A stretch of 5,904 nt of DNA. Origin: an archaeon. GTDB lineage: Archaea > Asgardarchaeota > Hermodarchaeia > Hermodarchaeales > Hermodarchaeaceae. Made by a program: the position numbers and the translations under genes. Below, piece by piece: positions 3,125-5,904 of the stretch. Each line of letters opens with the position of its first letter. Within the stretch, counting starts at the first letter, position 1. The stretch lies in contig JABXGY010000319.1 of assembly GCA_016550395.1 (NCBI GenBank), positions 1 to 5,904 on the forward strand, given 5' to 3'. The notes beneath the pieces are model-generated. The model had not been told where the DNA came from. It was given only the letters and a program-made list of their open reading frames with translations, and searched no databases.

Positions 3125-5904
3125 ATGAAGCGTCAGTCTCTGTGTTCATTTCTTCTTCTTGTCTTATTTGTAATTTCTCCATTTTTTGCTATTACACCTA
3201 GAAATGGAACAGCTTTTCATGATTCATTTGGAACAAATAAAGAGAATGCTGATATCTCGAATTTGACAGGGAGCCCATTAACCACAGATTCAATTCCACT
3301 ACCAACGGGTCCCACTTATGACAAAGGTGAATACAAGTACATTGGAACAGGAAATGCCTCTCAGACCCAAGAGATGACTCAGGGAACCTATGATTCGCAA
3401 ACAATCACGGACCTAGATAATGGGGAATCGGAAGGCGCACTTGCCCTGTTACCTGACCAATGGACTGCCTACCAAACGTATTCCTCCGTCTACAATCTTT
3501 TTGAAAACCGATCATGGCAATCGAATGGCGATTTAGAATCCGGTTCTTATGGATCACCAGGGTCACCCGACGATTGGTATTATGCTGACAATGGAGATCC
3601 AGGTCCTGTAGCCAATATTACAGGCTATTATGGTGCTTATGGATATGGCGGTTCTGATGGAATACGTACCCGAGTGAATTGGTTCTCTGGATGGACATGG
3701 AGCCAGGATTATTTTGGCGTATACTATCAGAATCTTACTATTCTAAGGGCGACACCGAGCCTTGTTCGACTTGATTTCCAATGTAGGCTGAATGATCATT
3801 GGGCGAATGATGATGCAATTGGACGAATGGTGGTTCTAGTTCAAATCATTGGTGCTCAAACTGTTGAACGCCGTCTTACCTGGGCTTCCATTGGTAGTAC
3901 AGGAAGCTGGTATAGTGTCACTGTCGACTTGGGTGCATCAGATATTGCCAAGCTGGGGTTACCCGGGGACTTAGATATTGTACTGGGTATCTCTTGGACA
4001 GATTCAACCAGTTCTTGGTCAAGCTGTTCATATTCAATTGATTTCGATAATGTCGTTTTGCAAATTCGCGCACAACCCCAACCCACTCAAATTGGCTTAC
4101 AAATCAATGGAACAGCGGTTATCAATGATGGATATGGTTCAGGCCATCTTGCCCTAGCGAATGCACCTTTACCCAAAACTAACCCCACTGGCGACTGGAT
4201 TAACATTCTTAACAATTTCACAACCACAGCCAACAATATCGACCTAACCTGCGATATGACATTGTTTATTCGTAAAGAAGGGCTCACAAAGGAAGCAATT
4301 CAAAGTACACAAATTGGAAGCAGCTTTGTTTGTGAAAATGATACTACAGCCACTTTCGAAACATGGTATTATGCCTATCAACCCTACGGCTTCGAAGACT
4401 ACAATCTATCAATTTCAAAGCCTTCAACGTGGACCCTAACGTCTGCAATTGATCCCTTGGGTGCAGAAAGAAGCACGTGGTGCCAATCATCATCTACATT
4501 AATCACTCTGAATAGCTCGGCAATCAATGATGTGTATGGGTGGTGGAAATTCACCTTTAGCAGTTCTAATCGGTATTCATCAATTGATGGCTTAATTGAT
4601 AGCTATGTGATTTCTCCGCGAACTCCTTATGCACTTGATATTGATGTAACATTTTCAGAAAATGCCGGTGAAGCCAATCTCACACTTTATGATTCAAGTG
4701 GGTCTCCTGTTGTGAATCAAACCAACTCATGGACTGGCTCCGTTACAACCTCATTCTATGTTGAGTTCAACAACGGTGAAATCTACCCAGCAGGGCGTTA
4801 TACACTTTGCATAAGCTATGATAATGGAGTTACTGTCCCGATTATCACCACTGGATTTTATTCTACTTACTTTGACCTCATTCACGACACGGATTTAACC
4901 CCTGAAGAAAGCCCCATGACAGTGACACATTCACCTACAGGTTACTTCTATCCACGAGTATCCTTCACGGATACCGACCGGTCCGATGCTTTCATCGGAA
5001 ATACAACTGGCACAGTCCAAGTGAATGGAACCGTCGATGGGAATTTCATCACCTTCATTCAAGTTGGAAGCCGCTATCAAGCCCAAATTGCCAATGATCT
5101 CCTTGATCCAGGGGATTACGTCCTTGCAGTGCAAGCAGATATGCCCTATCATGAAGAAGCCACCTGTAATATTAATCTTGAAGTCCGAAGCGATGCCACA
5201 TTAACCTCCCCCCAATCCCCAGGATTAACCGTCCCCTATGATGAATCATTTATCATACAAGTGTTTTACAATTATACTGGTGGTCTAGGCATTTCAGGTG
5301 CCACAGTTACTACCAATTGGGGACCTATTGGGATTAGTAATGGTACAGCCGGATGGTACAATATCACCCTAGACTCGGGTTCTAAACCAACTCCTGGCAC
5401 GTACTCACTCAATATTCAAGCTAGTCTTAGTTATTACACCACCCGAACACTTGTACTGACGATCGTTGTCCGAGAAATTTCCACAGTAATTCTTTATGAG
5501 CCCCCTGGTTCGGTGCCCTATGATGAAAATGTCGAAATCCTCTATACACTTAATGTCAGTGATTTGGCTAGCCAATATAATGGAAATGGAATCGCAAGCG
5601 CGAACTTTGTCGTTGATCTAGATGGAAGCACCCTCACACAAGGCGTAGATTATCTCTATACAAATTATGGGGATGGTTCATACAACATTACAATTTTAGC
5701 AGCTAGTGGCAAAATCTCCTCCATCAAAAGTTACTCCTTGGAAATTTTCGCAGATCCTACCGATACGATGTATGGAAGCACCTCCGGGAGCCTCACCTTT
5801 TCTGTGCGTGAACTTCAAACCATTCTCATCTATGATCCTCCAGCCCCAGAACCCTGGGGTAACGACATACAAATCATCCTTTACTATGAGGTGGATGACC
5901 CAAC
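3125..5904 (+). CDS. Large secreted surface glycoprotein with CBM-like and tandem Ig-like domains, N-terminal part (runs off the right edge)
   Basis: The frame is open from ATG to the window edge: 926 complete codons, no stop, so the C-terminus is missing. Residues 1-22 form a Sec-type signal peptide (MKRQ, then a hydrophobic core ending PFFA). Residues 30-112 are a polar Ser/Thr/Gly-rich linker. Residues about 120-317 resemble a jelly-roll carbohydrate-binding module: SNGDLESG (133-140), DDWYY (149-153), and a closing strand YSIDFDNVVLQI (303-314). Residues 320-600 contain further beta-rich segments, including ANLTLYDSSGSPV (517-529) and YPAGRYTLCISYDNG, PPC/CUB-like in flavour. From about 600 on, Ig-like modules follow. 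Twenty N-x-S/T sequons (for example N27, N46, N128, N164, N328, N518, N746, N854) point to heavy N-glycosylation, as in archaeal S-layer and adhesion proteins. Cysteines are sparse (C220, C301, C376, C403, C453, C562, C681) and could form pairs. No enzyme motif is visible; adhesion or a structural role is inference. The anchor, if any, lies beyond the window. Confidence 0.88.
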   Translation, partial: MKRQSLCSFLLLVLFVISPFFAITPRNGTAFHDSFGTNKENADISNLTGSPLTTDSIPLPTGPTYDKGEYKYIGTGNASQTQEMTQGTYDSQTITDLDNGESEGALALLPDQWTAYQTYSSVYNLFENRSWQSNGDLESGSYGSPGSPDDWYYADNGDPGPVANITGYYGAYGYGGSDGIRTRVNWFSGWTWSQDYFGVYYQNLTILRATPSLVRLDFQCRLNDHWANDDAIGRMVVLVQIIGAQTVERRLTWASIGSTGSWYSVTVDLGASDIAKLGLPGDLDIVLGISWTDSTSSWSSCSYSIDFDNVVLQIRAQPQPTQIGLQINGTAVINDGYGSGHLALANAPLPKTNPTGDWINILNNFTTTANNIDLTCDMTLFIRKEGLTKEAIQSTQIGSSFVCENDTTATFETWYYAYQPYGFEDYNLSISKPSTWTLTSAIDPLGAERSTWCQSSSTLITLNSSAINDVYGWWKFTFSSSNRYSSIDGLIDSYVISPRTPYALDIDVTFSENAGEANLTLYDSSGSPVVNQTNSWTGSVTTSFYVEFNNGEIYPAGRYTLCISYDNGVTVPIITTGFYSTYFDLIHDTDLTPEESPMTVTHSPTGYFYPRVSFTDTDRSDAFIGNTTGTVQVNGTVDGNFITFIQVGSRYQAQIANDLLDPGDYVLAVQADMPYHEEATCNINLEVRSDATLTSPQSPGLTVPYDESFIIQVFYNYTGGLGISGATVTTNWGPIGISNGTAGWYNITLDSGSKPTPGTYSLNIQASLSYYTTRTLVLTIVVREISTVILYEPPGSVPYDENVEILYTLNVSDLASQYNGNGIASANFVVDLDGSTLTQGVDYLYTNYGDGSYNITILAASGKISSIKSYSLEIFADPTDTMYGSTSGSLTFSVRELQTILIYDPPAPEPWGNDIQIILYYEVDDP
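5183..5904 (+). repeat. Tandem Ig-like modules with conserved 'V-R-E-x2-T-x-ILY-x-PP' boundary
   Basis: Within the surface protein three module starts align. Residues 687-702 (VRSDATLTSPQSP) are the most divergent, 782-798 (VREISTVILYEPP, then VPYDENVEILY) is intermediate, and 894-911 (VRELQTILIYDPP, then WGNDIQIILYY) is the last. VPYDES at 703-708 and VPYDEN at 797-802 match at the same place in modules one and two. Module lengths are 95 and 112 residues, and the third is cut by the window edge. The pattern is typical of extracellular Ig/fibronectin-like beta-sandwich arrays; a weaker related module may occupy residues 598-686. The protein-level match is clear, but the DNA is diverged, so this is not a recent duplication. 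Confidence 0.65.

Noticed and set aside
3198..3404. Short minus-strand frames under the surface-protein gene (here and at 3856-4086, 4087-4287, 4931-5152)
   Set aside because: All lie opposite a continuous frame with signal peptide, sequons and Ig-like pattern. They are antisense shadows.
1..5904. CRISPR array, transposon, integrase site or phage-defence system
   Set aside because: No direct repeats with spacers, terminal inverted repeats, transposase or nuclease motifs were found anywhere in the window.

Overview
The window most likely comes from an Asgard archaeon, possibly a Thorarchaeia- or Heimdallarchaeia-like lineage. Three things suggest this. A longin-type N-terminal fold is fused to a long coiled coil. 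A second gene encodes a short zinc-ribbon protein with a C-x2-C...C-x-H pattern and a 'CEHGF' signature that I recall from Asgard proteomes. The third gene is a very large, sequon-rich secreted protein built of Ig-like modules with little else. Spacing of Shine-Dalgarno-like sites and TATA-like boxes fits archaeal gene layout. No rRNA or other phylogenetic marker is present, so the assignment rests on protein character only.

Layout. Positions 5-2095 (+) hold a 696-residue cytosolic protein: an N-terminal longin-like domain (residues 1 to about 100), an uncharacterised alpha/beta region with an 'LWPIWVV...LLLIDGL' motif (about 195-222), about 250 residues of coiled coil with a break at its exact midpoint, and a C-terminal domain opening with 'YIPIYLAGL...LVIIPP'. 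Positions 2118-2819 (-) hold a convergent gene for a 228-233 residue zinc-ribbon protein. The two stop codons are only 22 bases apart, and T-rich tracts on each strand look like overlapping bidirectional terminators. Positions 2820-3124 are a divergent, AT-rich control region without a gene. Positions 3125 to the right edge (+) are one uninterrupted frame of 926 codons with no stop. It encodes the N-terminal part of a secreted surface glycoprotein: signal peptide, low-complexity linker, carbohydrate-binding-module-like beta-sandwich, further beta-rich domains, then tandem Ig-like modules that continue out of the window.

How they might work together. The first two genes look like intracellular components. 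The longin/coiled-coil protein resembles a small-GTPase regulator, adaptor or tether. The zinc-ribbon protein belongs to a group of unknown function. The third gene is an envelope or adhesion protein driven by its own promoter. No operon links them: genes 1 and 2 converge and genes 2 and 3 diverge. The most interesting object is the longin/hairpin-coiled-coil protein. No RNA gene, CRISPR array, transposon or attachment site was seen.
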